DNA of 64,000 nucleotides. It comes from Metarhizium brunneum (taxonomy: Eukaryota; Ascomycota; Sordariomycetes; Hypocreales; Clavicipitaceae). Where the stretch lies: NCBI RefSeq assembly GCF_013426205.1, contig NC_089427.1, positions 3,348,001-3,412,000 of the forward strand. Reading direction: 5' to 3'. Made by a program: the position numbers and the translations under genes. The notes under the pieces were generated by a model. That model had not been told where the DNA came from. It made no database searches and saw only the letters and a program-made list of their open reading frames with translations. Below, one piece after another: positions 45,102-57,836 of this stretch (position 1 is the stretch's first letter; each line of letters starts with the position of its first letter).

Positions 45102-46956
45102 TCATGCAGCAGCGGGTTCTACTATCGTGGTAGGCAACTCCCGTATATCAACGTGCTCCTGAGACCCCAAGTCCACCACCCTCACTGCCTCGACACCCAC
45201 AATGCCCTCGCGCAGGGCCAAGAACTGCAGCTCGACGACGTGGCATGCCCCAGGGGCCAGGGGTCCCACGCGCGTATCGGCACTGAGGCAAATCACGTCG
45301 GTTGCATCCATGGCAGAATTCTTCTGCAGAGCATGAAGAATGTTGACGTCCACCACGGCGTCGGCGATTTCCTTTTCGCCCCTCCGCCGAGTCGCCGTCG
45401 ACGGCGGACGAGCAGGTCGGGTATCGTTGCGGCGACGCCTCGGCACCGCAACAAGAGCGAGTTTCCGCGGCGGGCGGCTCGTCTTGTCAGACGACCGGTT
45501 CACAACGTACACTGTCCACGAAAACACGTCCCCGGGGTGGACTGGCTGCGAAGGGCCGGTGAAGGACACGGTGATGCCGAGATCGGGGACTGCGGCTTCC
45601 GCGCGGGCGGAGGCTTCGAGGCCGGGCAGGGCGTCGGGGCGGGTGACGGATGGGGACTTTAGCGGCGTGACGGTCGCGTTGCTGCCGATGGACAGCTGCG
45701 AGGGCTTGTGGGCCCTTTGGATGCCGGATGAGTCAGCCATGTTGTTGAAGCTGGGGTTCACGGGGATGGTGAAGTCGAGGGCGGCGTTCCAGGCCATGGA
45801 CAGCTTGGGGGTGCAGACGCCGGGGACGACTTGGGCGGTGGCGGTGACGGAAATGTCGAGCGATCCTGTAAAGTTCCTGGGCGCGTTGTCCGCCTGGTGC
45901 GGTTTGATGTGGTACAGGAACGTGACGTGGTCGTGGGACACGCAGCGGATGGGGAGCTTCATTAGCTCGTCGTCGTTGAGGCTCTGCACCGTGCCGTCGT
46001 TGGTGGCGAGGTTGATGTCGTCGAGGAGGACCTCGCATTCCGCGTGGGGCGTGAAGTCGACTTCGAGCATGGCGATGAGCGCAGAAGTCGACTGCGCCGT
46101 GTTTGGGCGAGAGAATCGTACCCGGGCGTGGATCGCGGGATGTACTGGTATTCTGAGGTGTGGTTGCGCGCGTAGGTGCGCGACCTGGTCTTGCCGTCTG
46201 CTGACGGGGGCGACTCTGGATACACGGAGGGCGGATAGGCGCGGTTTGATGCCGTTGAGGGCCGGGTCGGAGGAGAAGGATTCGAGAAGGTTGAAGCTGG
46301 ATGGCATGCCGCTTTGGAGATATCCCGTGCCGCGGGTGCTGGCCTCGCCTCTGGCGTCGGGCTTGACGCTCGCGGATGCGGTGAAGACGACTGTTGGACG
46401 TTGTAGCCGTATTCTAGGCCGGCTTAAGAACACGGGCAGTTTCCACATGGCGTAGACGCTCTGAGAGGCGCCGTCTTCGGAATCCTCCTTCTCTTCGTCT
46501 ACGATAATAAAGGGGTCAGTGACGTCTGGAACGCGTCCTTTGAATATCGGTTCAGACACCGGTTGTGAGCTCCGGTCTGCTGGGACGTTATTAACAATCT
46601 GGCCTTCAAGCGAGATGACGAGCCGTCTGATCTGTGCCTGCAGTTCATTCTCTTCCGACCATGGCATCTTGAGAATGAGAAGCACGTCAACCGTTTCATC
46701 TAGTCGGGACGTTGGTGAGCGAACTTGACAGGGAGCGAAGTGAGCTTTCGTTACCGAAAAAGAGCGATTCCCGTGGCTCTATTGATTCGAGAATTGGCTT
46801 CCCGGAGCCGGCATCTTTGAATGCATCGTCTAGATTGATGTTTGTCCGTGACGGCACCACGTATGTGAGATACGACTGCTCAAGGAAGTCCCCAACAGCA
46901 GTGGGAGCGTCGTTGGCAATGGTGGCCTTGTCAAGGCTCTCGCCAGGGTCAGCCAT
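45102..46956 (-). CDS. TRS65: TRAPP II complex subunit Trs65-like
   Basis: Subunit of the TRAPP II tethering complex, a guanine nucleotide exchange factor for Ypt31/Rab11-type GTPases at the late Golgi. Exons are 46956-46755 and 46699-45102, giving 599 residues. The joined N-terminal segment reads SYLTYVVPSRTNINLDDAF, then IEPRESLFF|DETVDVLLIL across a 55 nt intron, typical of the family start. The rest is predicted beta-rich with Ig-like segments, for example MLEVDFTPHAECEVLLDDIN, VTFLYHIKP and VHPGDVFSWTVYVVNRS, and ends with LGPLAPG-type and ALREGIVGVEAVRVVDL sequences (GPLAPGACHVVELQFLALRE). An in-frame ATG 39 nt further upstream (46995) is an alternative start; the later one has the better context. 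Divergent from PRP40. Confidence 0.85.
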
Positions 46957-47365
46957 ACTGTCAGAATGAGAATAGGTTTGCAATCGGCCAAGCATTCATG
47001 TTGCGCGGTCTTTATATCGCAAGTGCCATTTTTGACTATCCAGCAGAACCCGTCTCCTGGACAACATTTGAAGGCTGCATGTGGGATCTCACTTGATGTT
47101 GGCCGTGACGTTTGGCGGATTAAACGTGGCCCCGCTTAGTTGCATAGCAGCCTTTCCCATTGGCTCGTGCGTCAGAAACTGCAATCACCACCAACCTTTT
47201 CCCTCTTGTTCCATCATCAACCTCGACGACAAAGTTCTCTTTCGCCCGAGGCCCTGTCAATAACATCCGTCGACACCGTGCTGGCATTCGCGACTGAATA
47301 TTCATTGTATTTGCACTGGTTATATATACTTTCTGGATGATTAGTATTGTGGCGACAGCGGCGCA
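46957..47365. promoter_or_regulatory. Divergent promoter region TRS65 / PRP40
   Basis: 409 bp separating opposite start codons; no defined site assigned. Confidence 0.4.
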
Positions 47366-50035
47366 ATGAACGGGTACAGTGCTCAAGCTGCCTCGGCCTG
47401 GCAGGAGCATCACACTCCTGACGGCCGGGCCTATTACTACAATGGTGCAACCAAGGTGACTCAGTGGACTAAGCCTGAGGATCTTATGACGCCTGCAGAG
47501 GTATGTTGTATCATTATGCTGTCTTGCGTATTAATGCTAACCACAGTTGCCGCGCAGCGTGCTCTCTCAAGTCAACCATGGAAGGAATACACGGCAGAAG
47601 GCGGCCGAAAATATTGGTACAATACCGAAACAAAGCAAAGCTCGTGGGAGATGCCTGATGCCTATAGAAATGCGCTTGGACAAGGTGGTGGTCAGCCAGC
47701 CTATGCTCAGAACGGAGGTCACTCCCACGGCGGCTACGACCATCCCCGCGAAAGCCGAGATCACCGTGAATACTCCGGTCCTGATTCGCGCCAAGGAGGC
47801 TACGGTAACGATTCCAAGGCGCCGGCCTTCATTCCTGCCGCCAGTGACGAACCCGAGTACGCGTCCCCGGAAGAGGCAGAGGCTGCCTTCATGAAATTGC
47901 TGAAGCGCAGCGGCGTACAACCAGACTGGACCTGGAGCGATGCTATACGAGCCATCATTAAAGATCCGCAGTACCGATCAATCCGAGACCCAAAAGGCCG
48001 ACGGGATGCATTCGACAAATACTGCCAGGATATGATTGTTCAGGATAAGGAGCGCGCGGAGGAACGCATGGCCAAACTTCGCGCCGACTTCGAGACCATG
48101 CTTAAGCGACACCCCGAGATCGTTCACTACACTCGCTGGAAGACAGCTCGGCCCATGATCGAGGGTGAGACGATCTTCCGCTCGACAAACAATGAAGAGG
48201 AACGCAGACAACTGTTTGAGGAATATGTTGTGGGGCTGAAGAAGGCTCACAAGGAGAAAGAGACAAAAGACCACCAGAATGCTCTTGAGGCGCTCAAAGA
48301 TCTCCTTCCAAAGCTCAACATCAAGGCCTACACTCGGTGGAGTGAGGCTCAAGATATCATCTCTGCGGCGTTCCGAAACGACGAAAAATACCAGGCTCTC
48401 GCCAAATATGATACATTAATCACCTTCCAGGACCACATCAAATCTCTTGAGCGTGCTTTAAACGAGAAAAAGCAGCACGAGAAGAAGATGAAGTACCGAA
48501 GGGAGCGCAAAGCTCGAGATGCATTCAAGTCACTTCTCGCCGAGCTTCGACAAGACGGTATAATCAAACCCGGGGTCAAATGGAGCAACATTCATCAGAA
48601 ACTGGAGCGAGACGAGCGATATACGAATATGCTGGGCCATGATGGTTCTACGCCGCAGGATCTTTTCTGGGATGTTGTCGAGGAAGAAGAGCGATCCCTT
48701 CGCGGACCCAGAAATGAAGTTCTAGATGTTCTTGAAGTAAGTATTGCCACATGGGCCGGGACACGTCATTGCATAGGTACGAACTAACGACCTCTCTAGG
48801 ATAAACGGTTTGAGCTTACTCCAACGAGCGATCTCCAAGAGTTCCTGTCTATTATGAAGGATGATCGACGCACTGCTAACATTGACAATGACATCTTGCA
48901 ACTGATTTTTGAACGGGTCAGTCTCCCATTGAGCATTTCCACCCGCTGCCGCCCAACTTCAAGCTAACATGGGTTATAGCTCCGCGAAAAACGCGTTGCC
49001 AAGCGGGACGATGACAAACAATCTGATCGGCAACAACGGCGCGCCGTTGAAGATCTACGAGCACTTTTGAAGCGTCTTGATCCACCCATTGTGCCGGGTG
49101 ACACATTTGAAAAGGTACGACCTCGACTACTGAAATCAGAAGAGTTCCAGGCCGTCAATTCCGAAGACCTCCGAAGAGGCGCTTTTGATAAGCACATGAG
49201 GCGACTTCGAGAAAGGGAAGAGGATGACGCCGATCGTCGCCACAGACGAGGAAACCGTGTCTCTACTGAGCGCGAGACTTCCCGTCGTGAAAGAGACCGG
49301 TCTAGAGGTGAGAGATCTCAACGTGGTACCCGTCCTGTAAGGCGCAGTCGTAGCCCCGAGCAGGACCCGTATGAAGCCGATCGGCGGAAAGCCATCGCAG
49401 AAAGAGAACGAAACCATCGCAAGTCAACCATGGCAGAAAATCTTTTGGCCAGCGACCGGGGCGGCCGATTGTCTCCGCCCCCGCGACGAGAACGGGAGCG
49501 GGAGCGTGACAGAGATCGTCATGGTGAACGTGATCGTGAACGTGATCGTGAACGGGATCGCGACCGTGACTCTGGCCGCGACCGGGAAAGGGAACGAGAC
49601 CGAGACCGAGACCGTGATCGTGATCTTGACCGGCCGCCCCGTTCACGACGTGATGACGACAGCCACTACGATCGTGAGCGAAGGGACAGGGAGGATGAGC
49701 GGGAGCGGCTGTACCGCCGTCGCATTGATCGAGGTTCGTATGATGAACTCCCCTATGGAGATGAGCGACCATCAGGTTCACGACGTCGGCGACAAGATGA
49801 CGATGACGACACGTCGCGAAGAGACTCGAGAGACTCAAAGGTATGGACGGCTTCCTACAGCCACGGCGCAAATCCTTTCATGGTATTCGACTAACATCCC
49901 TTGCAGAGACTCAAGAGAGACCGATCACGCGAACGATCCCCGGCCCGTGAAGCGCACCCTCGTCCCAAGACTCCACCGGCTCCTGCCAAGGAGGTTATCA
50001 GAAGCGGTAGTGAGGAGGGTGAAATTGAAGAATAA
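47366..50035 (+). CDS. PRP40: Pre-mRNA processing factor Prp40 (WW-FF protein of U1 snRNP)
   Basis: Prp40 bridges the 5' splice site (U1 snRNP) and branch-point binding protein early in spliceosome assembly. Exons are 47366-47500, 47558-48736, 48800-48916, 48980-49840 and 49907-50035, giving 806 residues. Two WW domains: WQEHHTPDGRAYYYNGATKV then WTKP, and PWKEYTAEGGRKYWYNTETK then WEMP. FF domains follow (EEAEAAFMKLLKRSGVQPDW, KDHQNALEALKDLLPKLNIK, RKARDAFKSLLAELRQDGI, LREKRVAKRDDDKQSD region). The C-terminal quarter is an RD/RE/RS-rich low-complexity domain, and the protein ends SGSEEGEIEE. The first intron (57 nt) is stop-free and in frame. Yeast Prp40 is shorter; the long Arg-rich tail resembles filamentous fungal and animal forms. 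Confidence 0.95.
49490..49690 (+). repeat. Coding tandem repeat of Arg-Glu / Arg-Asp codons in PRP40
   Basis: Short repeated units such as GTGATCGTGAAC and GACCGAGACC encode alternating RD and RE dipeptides. Such DNA can change length by replication slippage without breaking frame. Confidence 0.8.
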
Positions 50036-50835
50036 GCCCGCGGTTTCTTCATATCCCCTTAATCTATATTGATCTCCTTACTTACTAGCACTTCTAGCCC
50101 AGATGGATATCAGCTTCACTCTCTGCCCAATTTCCTTGAGTCTCCTCTATGTATAGGCCATCTTGCAAGATGTATCAGCTTGCTGTACAGAAAGCGTCGG
50201 CTTTCCTTGTTATGGCCGTAGTTGAGTAGTAATAGTTTTTTTTCTAAAAAAAAAAGGCATATTTATCAATGGATCCAAGTGCTGTGCAGCAATACACATT
50301 GTCACCTGCGACACGAGCCATGTGTTGAGACAGATTTACTGGTTTTTTATTCAAATTGAAGTCAGAAAGTATGGGATCCAGATGTGCTTCCCGCGAGGCT
50401 AGGAAGTCGGACGACAGCCATCCTGCTTGCTCCATTGTCCCTCAATCTGCGAAAATCACCATGGCCTGATTTGTTCGTCCCCTACCTCCCCCCCCCCCCA
50501 CTTTGTGCGTAGTCTCTACATATGCAGCAACGGTTGCACTCTGTCGGGAAATACTCGAGGACAAGACAAAAAAAAACACAATACAAGCAAATAACAAATC
50601 CACTCTTGAAATAAAAACATGTACAGGCCATTCAATCCGCAGGACCAGACAACAGGGGATAGACTGCCGTCGCCGTGGTTACTCGTCTGGTTCGTCGTCC
50701 TCGCTGGCGCTGCTCTCTAGCAGCGCCACATCTAGACCGTGCCCGCCGCTGCGCTCCGTAGAGGAAGCTGTCTTTTGAACGCCTTTAACGCCGGGGAATG
50801 CTTGGTGGAAAAACTGCTCGTTCTTGTTGCCCTTT
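50036..50835. other. Convergent spacer PRP40 / RLI1
   Basis: 800 bp between two stop codons. It includes a poly-A run near 50250 and a run of about 13 C near 50490. An open minus-strand extension after the RLI1 intron donor is not used if the last intron is spliced. Confidence 0.5.
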
Positions 50836-52936
50836 TCAGGAGCTCTTGTCGGGGGTTTCCTCCAGGAAGAACTACGGAACGTTAGTGCACTATTCTGCAG
50901 GCATGAACAAGGGGGGGTTAACATGGAAAGACGTACGAAATTGCCGCCGAGTTTCTGTTCCTGGTCCAGCTGCGATCCGAGCTTGTTGATGCGAGGGCGG
51001 TAGTTGGTGGGGTCGCGGCGGAACGTCACGTCGAGGTTTTTCAGGAAGGTGTTGCAGCCGGTGAGGAGGGACTCGGGACGGTTGGCGTGGGCGTCGATTC
51101 CGGGCTTGCCGTCAAAGACGATGACGCGATCAGCAAGGTACGTAGCCATGATGAAATCGTGCTCGACGATGAAGGCGGTCTTTTTGGAGTGCATGATGAA
51201 GCGCTTGATGACGCGCGAGGCAATGATGCGCTGCTCGGAGTCGAGGTAGGCGGAGGGCTCGTCGATGAGGTAGATGTCTGCGGGCATGCCGAGCGACAGG
51301 ACGATGGCGACACGCTGCAATTCACCACCGGACAGGTTCTTGACTTCCTGGTCGATGAAGTCATCGAGCTTGAGGGGCTTGACGACATCGGTCTGGAACT
51401 GAGGGTTCAGGAAGGCCTGCTTGATCTTCTTGAAGAAGAGCTGGCGGACGGTGCCGTCAAACTTTGGAGTGATGGTCTGGGGCTTCATGCTGATGCGCAT
51501 ATCGGGGACAGAGGCCTTGCTGTCGGGCTTGAGCGCTCCGGCTAGGAGGCGACAAAAGGTAGTCTTGCCCGTGCCGTTCTCCCCCATCATGACGATAATC
51601 TCGGAATCAGTGAACTCGCCAGCGTCAATGTTCAGTCTGAAGTTGCCGAGGTGCTTCTCTATCTTGGGGTATTGGAACGCACGGGACTTGTCAATGACGA
51701 AGTCGTCGGCGCTCTCGGCAAGACGGAAGGTGAGGGACTCGTCACGGAAGCGCAAGTTTTCGGTGGGAATGTGGCCGTCCAAGAAGATGTTGATGCCTTC
51801 TCGGACCGAGTGAGGCAGGGTAACGACACCGTAGACTGCGGGCTGGCCGTAGAGCACGCAAATGTAATCGGACAAGTAGTCGAGAACAGACAAGTCGTGT
51901 TCGACGACAATGACATAGTCATCGTCTCGGAGCAGAGATCGAATGATCTGGGCAGCGCTCAGACGCTGCTTGACATCGAGATACGAGGAGGGCTCGTCGA
52001 ACATGTAGACGTCGGCCTTTTGCACACAGACGGTACCAATGGCGAATCGCTGCAGCTCACCACCAGACAGGAGAGTGATGTCACGATCCATGATGTGGTT
52101 AAGCTCAAGGATTTCGGTCACTTCTTCCATGTTGCCGAGGGAGGAGCGGCTTGAAATGAGAGCCTTGACGCTCTTCTCCGGGCCGCGGACAGCCTTGGGG
52201 ATCTGATCGACATACTGAGGCTTGACAACGGCCTTGAGGTCGTCTTCCAGCAGCTTGGTAAAGTAGTCTGGGGTTTGTTAGATCAACGTAGCCATCATTG
52301 GCCTGGCCGCCTTGAACTTACTCTGCAGTTCAGAACCACGAAAGTGCTTGATGACATCCTCCCAGTCAGGGGGGTTATCGAATCGGCCCAAATTTGGCTT
52401 CAACTTGCCGCTGAGAATCTTCAACGCAGTGCTTTTGCCAATACCGTTGGTTCCCACGAGACCAAGAACCTGGCCAGGTCGCGGCATAGGAAGCCGGTGG
52501 AGTTTGAAGCTGTTGGGGCCATATCGATGGGTGACCTGGTTCTCGAGGTTCGTGGGCAGGTTGATGATGGTGATGGCATCGAAGGGGCACTTTTTCGGGC
52601 AGATACCGCAACCGATACAGAGACTCTCGGAGATGAATGCGAGACGAGACTCGGGAGTGACTTCGATACAAAGCTTGCCACTGCGAACAACAGGGCAAGA
52701 CTTTTTGCACTCTTGACGGCACTTGCGAGGGCGACACTGAGTGAGGGGCGGTCAGTCGGCACGGCGGGGCACGAAGAGGCGGGGGAGACTGCGGGAAATC
52801 TTTGACGGGTTCGAACTAACCTTGTCACTGTTGACAATGGCGATACTGTCAGGTCATGGTTAGCCTCGGGTCTCAACTGAGCTTTGCAAAATATGGCCGT
52901 TGGGGTGTTTGCATACCGCGTCAGCTTGTCAGACAT
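50836..52936 (-). CDS. RLI1: ABC-family ribosome recycling factor Rli1 / ABCE1
   Basis: Essential soluble ABC ATPase with two N-terminal 4Fe-4S clusters; splits ribosomes after termination and acts in initiation. Exons are 52936-52917, 52845-52821, 52736-52322, 52267-50937 and 50871-50836, giving 608 residues, the same length as I recall for yeast Rli1. The ferredoxin part shows [17 protein letters not shown] and [19 protein letters not shown]. ATPase one has [28 protein letters not shown] and [12 protein letters not shown]; ATPase two has [31 protein letters not shown] and [14 protein letters not shown]. The protein ends [15 protein letters not shown]. Using the ferredoxin start [15 protein letters not shown] required two tiny 5' exons of 20 and 25 nt, both with matching phases. 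The 3' exon replaces an apparent read-through tail of about 70 residues. Confidence 0.97.
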
Positions 52937-54068
52937 GGCGAAAGCGGCGTGAGGGTCACGGCTTTGACGGGCTTGATGGTGAGAAAAGTCTAGGGTAAAT
53001 GAAAAGTTTGGAGGGGCACACAAAACAGCGGCCAGAAAATTGGTGGAGCCAGAGCAGGCGAATGAAGCTGATTTGGAATGAGAAAAGGCCGCTCGCGTGC
53101 AGAGTAGCCAGGCACGCGGTGCTCTTGGACCAATATGTTGTGGGAGAAAGAAATGGGAGGACTAAAATTGGACTGGAGATAAAATGGAGTCAAAAATATT
53201 CAGGTGGCGTAGTTTCTTGGTAGTGCACACACACAATGCCAGCTTGTTTGAGAGTGTGTGGTCATCAATTTTTCTCGCCTTGTGAATCGTCGAGCTTTGG
53301 CGGGGCAGGGCATCAGCAGCAAAGAAGAACACATGGTATATGGCGGGGTCAAGTGGCATGTTGGGGAGTCATGATTGGAAGATGGCAAAAGTTAATGCAT
53401 AGGTTTCTCGGCAGAGTAGATTGGTGCCAGAATACTCGAGGCAAACCAGGGGCCATCAAGGGTAGGTAGGTACTTGCACCACCAAGTCCAGTGCTCATTG
53501 TTTTGCATCCCCTTTCAATGTTCAGTCCAAAAATTTTCCAAAACCAAGTTTCAAGAATTTCGAGCACAAAGCCCAGAAAATGGTTACAATGAGAAAGAGC
53601 ACGCAGGGAAGCCGATGGTCTTGTGTGGTATTGACATGTATGTATGGTTGACAGGCCTCTCCTTTGTCGGGTCGAGGCTGACCCGGTCTAAAAATCTCTA
53701 TACAGTAGTCTAAGTTGCCCAACATCTACAACAGTGGAAATATACCCAAATGCACAAAATGAAATCCCTCTCAATGTGCCCTCGCTTGCTTGTTTGATGC
53801 TTGGTAAGATTCGCTTCATCAATGTTTTCACGTAGCACAAAACAGCACGCCGTCCCTTTAGTCTGGACCCTCAGCAGGGGATGGCCGTCGAATGCCCCCA
53901 AGTGCCGCCGCCGATCATCATCTCAACTAGTCAATCAGTCGGAACTCTGCTGGCGACACGCCGTCTGGTTCGCAGCTAGCGAGTTACCAATCCGCGCTGA
54001 CGGGAGACGCCACTCACAAAGCGGCACGGGGTAAGCCGCAACGTCTGCCATCTCGCTAGCCCACGCTG
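52937..54068. other. Intergenic, 1.1 kb, RLI1 promoter side
   Basis: Contains the RLI1 promoter adjacent to 52937. No supported gene; open frames up to 79 codons lack features. Confidence 0.5.
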
Positions 54069-54785
54069 TCAATTCATGTTGGCGCCACCTCTACCGTCCT
54101 CAGCCCGGGCCGCTGTCTCGCCAGAGCGTCTAGCAAAGCCGTCGGCGAAGCTAGTGAGTACGCTGGTGATGGCTACGATCTCACGGGTGAGCCAGGCAAA
54201 CACTTGGCGCCCAACGCCAACCAGCTTCCTCGCATTCTCGAGCAGCGCTTCCTGGTCCTCTCGCTTCTTGCGAAAAAGCCTTATCATTATGTCGGCCATG
54301 ACGATAGCCGCCGATACATTGAACGGGGTACAGATGACATGGCTGTTGGGATTGAAGGCGTAGCGGACAATGAAAAAGATGAAGCCCGACGAAAAGAGGT
54401 ACACTCCAAGGACAATACTCAAAAGGGGTTCCGTTAGCTTTCAATATGTAGTACTAATGGGGGTCGTCGGATACTCACAGGGTGAAGTCATCTGGGGATT
54501 TGTCAAAGTTCCTGGCTGTGACATGGCCCAGTGTCAACAGCAACCAGGCAATGAGGCACCCAAGGTCGAAGATGTTAGGAAGGATTCTCTGGAATAGCAA
54601 CCAATCAAGCCTCGACTTTTTGCTCTGTGAAATAGTCTAGCTTACATTAGCACCGCCCAATCTGGCGTCGCTGCTCCATTCCCGAGCTCGGAAGGGAGGG
54701 CTGGGAAGAGGATGATGGCGGCAGAGGCGACCATGAGGTTGGTGATGACGATTTGGTACACGGCCGTGTTAACATGCTTCGCCAT
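54069..54785 (-). CDS. Four-span integral membrane protein of unknown function
   Basis: Not assigned to a family. Exons are 54785-54646, 54586-54479 and 54417-54069, giving 198 residues. Four hydrophobic segments are visible: YQIVITNLMVASAAIILFP, WAVLIILPNIFDLGCLIAWL, LIVLGVYLFSSGFIFFIVRY and VSAAIVMADIMIRLF. A basic charged stretch (RKKREDQEALLENARKL) and a probably helical, Ser/Ala/Gly-ending tail follow, likely on the cytosolic side. The acceptors were chosen for frame: CCAGAG at 54587 and TTTTGAG at 54418, the latter 14 nt after a GCTAAC branch site. Splicing supports a real gene, and the hydrophobic pattern continues through both junctions. A second small membrane protein lies 1.4 kb upstream on the same strand. 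The exact start is uncertain. Confidence 0.7.
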
Positions 54786-56222
54786 GCTTGAACTGGTAGT
54801 TGCGAATTTGCACCCGGAAGCGAGACATGAGTGCAGATTAGAATAGGACGCCAATGAATAACATTAGGTGCTGCTTTTGGATATGAAGCCAAGTAATTTG
54901 CGCCGTCAAGTGTGGAGTATAGATCTGAACCCTGGAGGTTGGTTCACGATGGAGTGGGACGTCAATGCACGAAATCACGAAATCGTGGCTTTTGGGTTGG
55001 CCGTCTGAAGCCCCCAGCAGGTAGGGACGTGGAGGATGCTGGCTGCGCCTGAGAATAAAAGTGATGCTTGCCAAGGCAGATCGATATCTGGCGTATGTAG
55101 ATGCCCCGTGGTGGGTTTCGATGGTGGTTCCTGGTGGCAGGCAATAATGGCCCTAGTAGAGGTCGGTAATAGTGCCAATGCTGGCCGAGGGCTTTCACTC
55201 AAGTCTGATTCTTAGACGGTGATGATGCCAGGAGCCAGAACGAGTACTCGGAGGCAGATCTCTTGCCGGGGACGGGGTCCAAGGACGTTTGCTGCTCACG
55301 ACGATAGGTAAAGTCGAGGGGCCAAGACGGCTTCTGGACCCTTCAATGTTCATGTTTGCGGAGCGTGACACTAATATAGCAGTAGGTACATACATGTATT
55401 GATTGCTGACTCTGCCGAGCGCCCAATTCTAACGGAGCGTACATAGTAGCTTGCACAACAAATGGCACCGCCCGAACCAGAAAATTGACCTCCAGACTAC
55501 CCCTCCCCCTCCATGATGTCTCCCCGCCTCAGTAGACCCGACGTCATTTTTAACTCAAACTACCAGACAGCTGGTTCTGCACAGCCACAAGTGCCACACC
55601 CACCACATGCAGCCACTTGCAGACCAGACTCTTGTGCCTGGCCCCAGCCAACATTGACCTCAAGTGAAAATACAGTGATTCAGCCCCTAATAGCGGCCGA
55701 GTTCCAGGGGACTGTAGTGTCTGGTCAATCTTCAATGTTGAGTCTGGTCAATATTTAGTACCCAAACTCTGCGAGTATGCACTTTCGTTTGCACTGAATA
55801 TCACTTTGATACAAGTCCTATGTTTTCTTGGCTTGCTACTGGCCATTACTTCTCGTTAGTTACTACTGCGTTGTTGCATGTGGTCAATTGGGCGCTCAGG
55901 AGGCCTTGATACGATGTCAGACAAGTTGTGATGAAGCTGGGCTTGCTCAACCTCAGCAGCGTTGATGCAGGGTAGTCCTGCCTAAGAGACTGGTTTATAT
56001 AGCACTTTTGTCTATGCAACTTAATTCCACCTCTCACACCGGATGACGCTGGGATCTAAGTCGACCTCACAGCGAAACCACTTGTCCCCAGCCAATCCCG
56101 TCGTCAATCTCGCCCTGGATTCCCAAGATGCTTTGTATCTGTCTGCCATGTAGGCACCCCTCATCCATGCAAGGCCGCTTTGCTGATCTCTCAGAACCAT
56201 GGCCCGACATTTCTCGCCTCGG
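54786..56222. other. Intergenic, 1.4 kb, between two small membrane-protein genes
   Basis: Promoter of the 198-residue membrane protein lies at the left end. No other coding feature could be supported. Confidence 0.45.
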
Positions 56223-56696
56223 TCAAGTTCCCAATTCCCCCGATATCCACTGGAACCCGACCGAGAGCAAAACGAGGGCGCTGTATGTTATTGGCATAAA
56301 AACCAGGACGTACTCGGCCAGCGTGACCATCGGAGGCATCCACACCAATGCAGCAACGATGAGGGCCTGGCGCGAAAACCCTCTTCGAATCGTGAGCGCC
56401 CAGTGGATCATGCAAAAGATGACGAGGGAGAGCACACAGAGAACGACAGCCGTGTTTCTCGACAGAAGAGACTGGGAGTTGTGTCTTGACTGGCCAAAAG
56501 TCTATGCACACATCGCGTAGATTAGTCCCTGTGCCTGACGTCGGTACCGTGTGTTGCTTACTTTAATTGTGAGGGACATGGCCTTGCTGGGTCGCTCCGC
56601 GGCCGTAGAAAGAAAGAGGTTCGCCGTGACGAAGGACGAGACCAGGCTCGCGCCTGCAAGAAGGGGGACTGTCCACATTGAAGCTTCTTGTGTCAT
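56223..56696 (-). CDS. Small multi-span membrane protein of unknown function
   Basis: Not assigned to a family. Exons are 56696-56562 and 56501-56223, giving 137 residues. Hydrophobic segments: MWTVPLLAGASLVSSFVTAN, AVVLCVLSLVIFCMIHWAL, ALIVAALVWMPPMVTLAEYV and ITYSALVLLSVGFQWISGEL, four predicted spans with short polar links. The 60 nt intron has GTAAGC and CATAG and joins ATTAAA|ACTTTT in phase zero. It resembles the 198-residue neighbour in size, span number and orientation, but I see no clear sequence similarity, so they need not be paralogues. Plus-strand open frames over the same DNA are shadows. Moderate confidence because no homologue is recognised. Confidence 0.65.
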
Positions 56697-57836
56697 TTTT
56701 GTAGCCTGAAAAGAGAATTCTTGCTCTGAAGAGGATGGGGCTGGAGATTGTATCATGGAGACCACGGGGATGGTTATATGTGAAATGGGATGGTGTTGTT
56801 GCTCCAGACGTCCTTTCACGCCTGATGACGACATTGGGCAGTGAAACAAAGACAAGCAGGTGACACACTTTCTTTCATTGTTCCATGTCTCCTTAGACAT
56901 GTCGGAGCTTATTTCTTTTCCTACCATTATTCACGTAAATGCTATTTTTATACCTGAGAATAAAAAGTATTATGACTTTTCATATTTTATAGTTGTAAAT
57001 CTAAACGCGTGTACTCTCTTTGTAAATAAGGCACCCGCCTTCACTTGACACTCGACTGGCTTCATTATTCAATGTTTCTTTCTCTTCTGGGGATAATGCA
57101 GCCCAGGCCACGCCTTGTGTGACGAGGGCCCATATGGGGGGCTTGGGGCAAAACGCTTGGATTCAATAATAATATCGTAGCGTCTCAAAGGTCCTTGGTT
57201 TTCTAAAAGAATGAAAGAAACGCTCGTGCCCAGGGCCCTTACCCAGGCACGTCTTCTAGTTGTGTAACCAACAAGTCCCCGATCAGGGCCTCTTTGTTGG
57301 GCTTTCTCCGTGTAACACCTTGTCCAAGGCGATGCCCGGAACATGGCTTGTGAAAGAAAGCACTGAGCACCCAGGCGGGGTAGACCGTTGAAACGTCAGA
57401 GTCTCATGTTCAGTTATTGAATAGCCCTCGTTTCGGTCCTTCGGAAAACAATGACGGAGGCAGACCACGCTGATTGATGCATGACCTTGCTATTATCCAA
57501 CAGGCCGATAAGAGCTTCCGCAAGATTGTCATATAGTGGGACTGTCACGAGTATTCAACGGCACCGACTTGACTTTCCGCTTGTATATCAGCTTAAGAAC
57601 CAACGTGTTTGTTGGCATTAGGGTCTTATAAACCACCACCTAGGCCAGCGTGTTTAACGCATCGCGATGCGCTCCGTATGTACACTCTGGTGTTACTAGT
57701 GGTCTTGCATGACCATGTAGGCCTAAAATACATGTACATTTCCTATAGTTGGAAATGCTCCGTGCGGCGGCATAACAAAAGAGTCATGGACAAGATCAAG
57801 CCCCTACTACTCTCTGTAACATAACCCTTGCCCGCT
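56697..57836. other. Intergenic, 1.1 kb, no supported gene
   Basis: AT-rich around 56940-57010. An open minus-strand frame at 57344-57069 has no recognised motif. Confidence 0.45.

Noticed and set aside
50679..50930. Extended C-terminal tail of RLI1 read without the last intron
   Set aside because: The intron at 50872-50936 has good borders and the short exon after it restores the normal family ending and total length.
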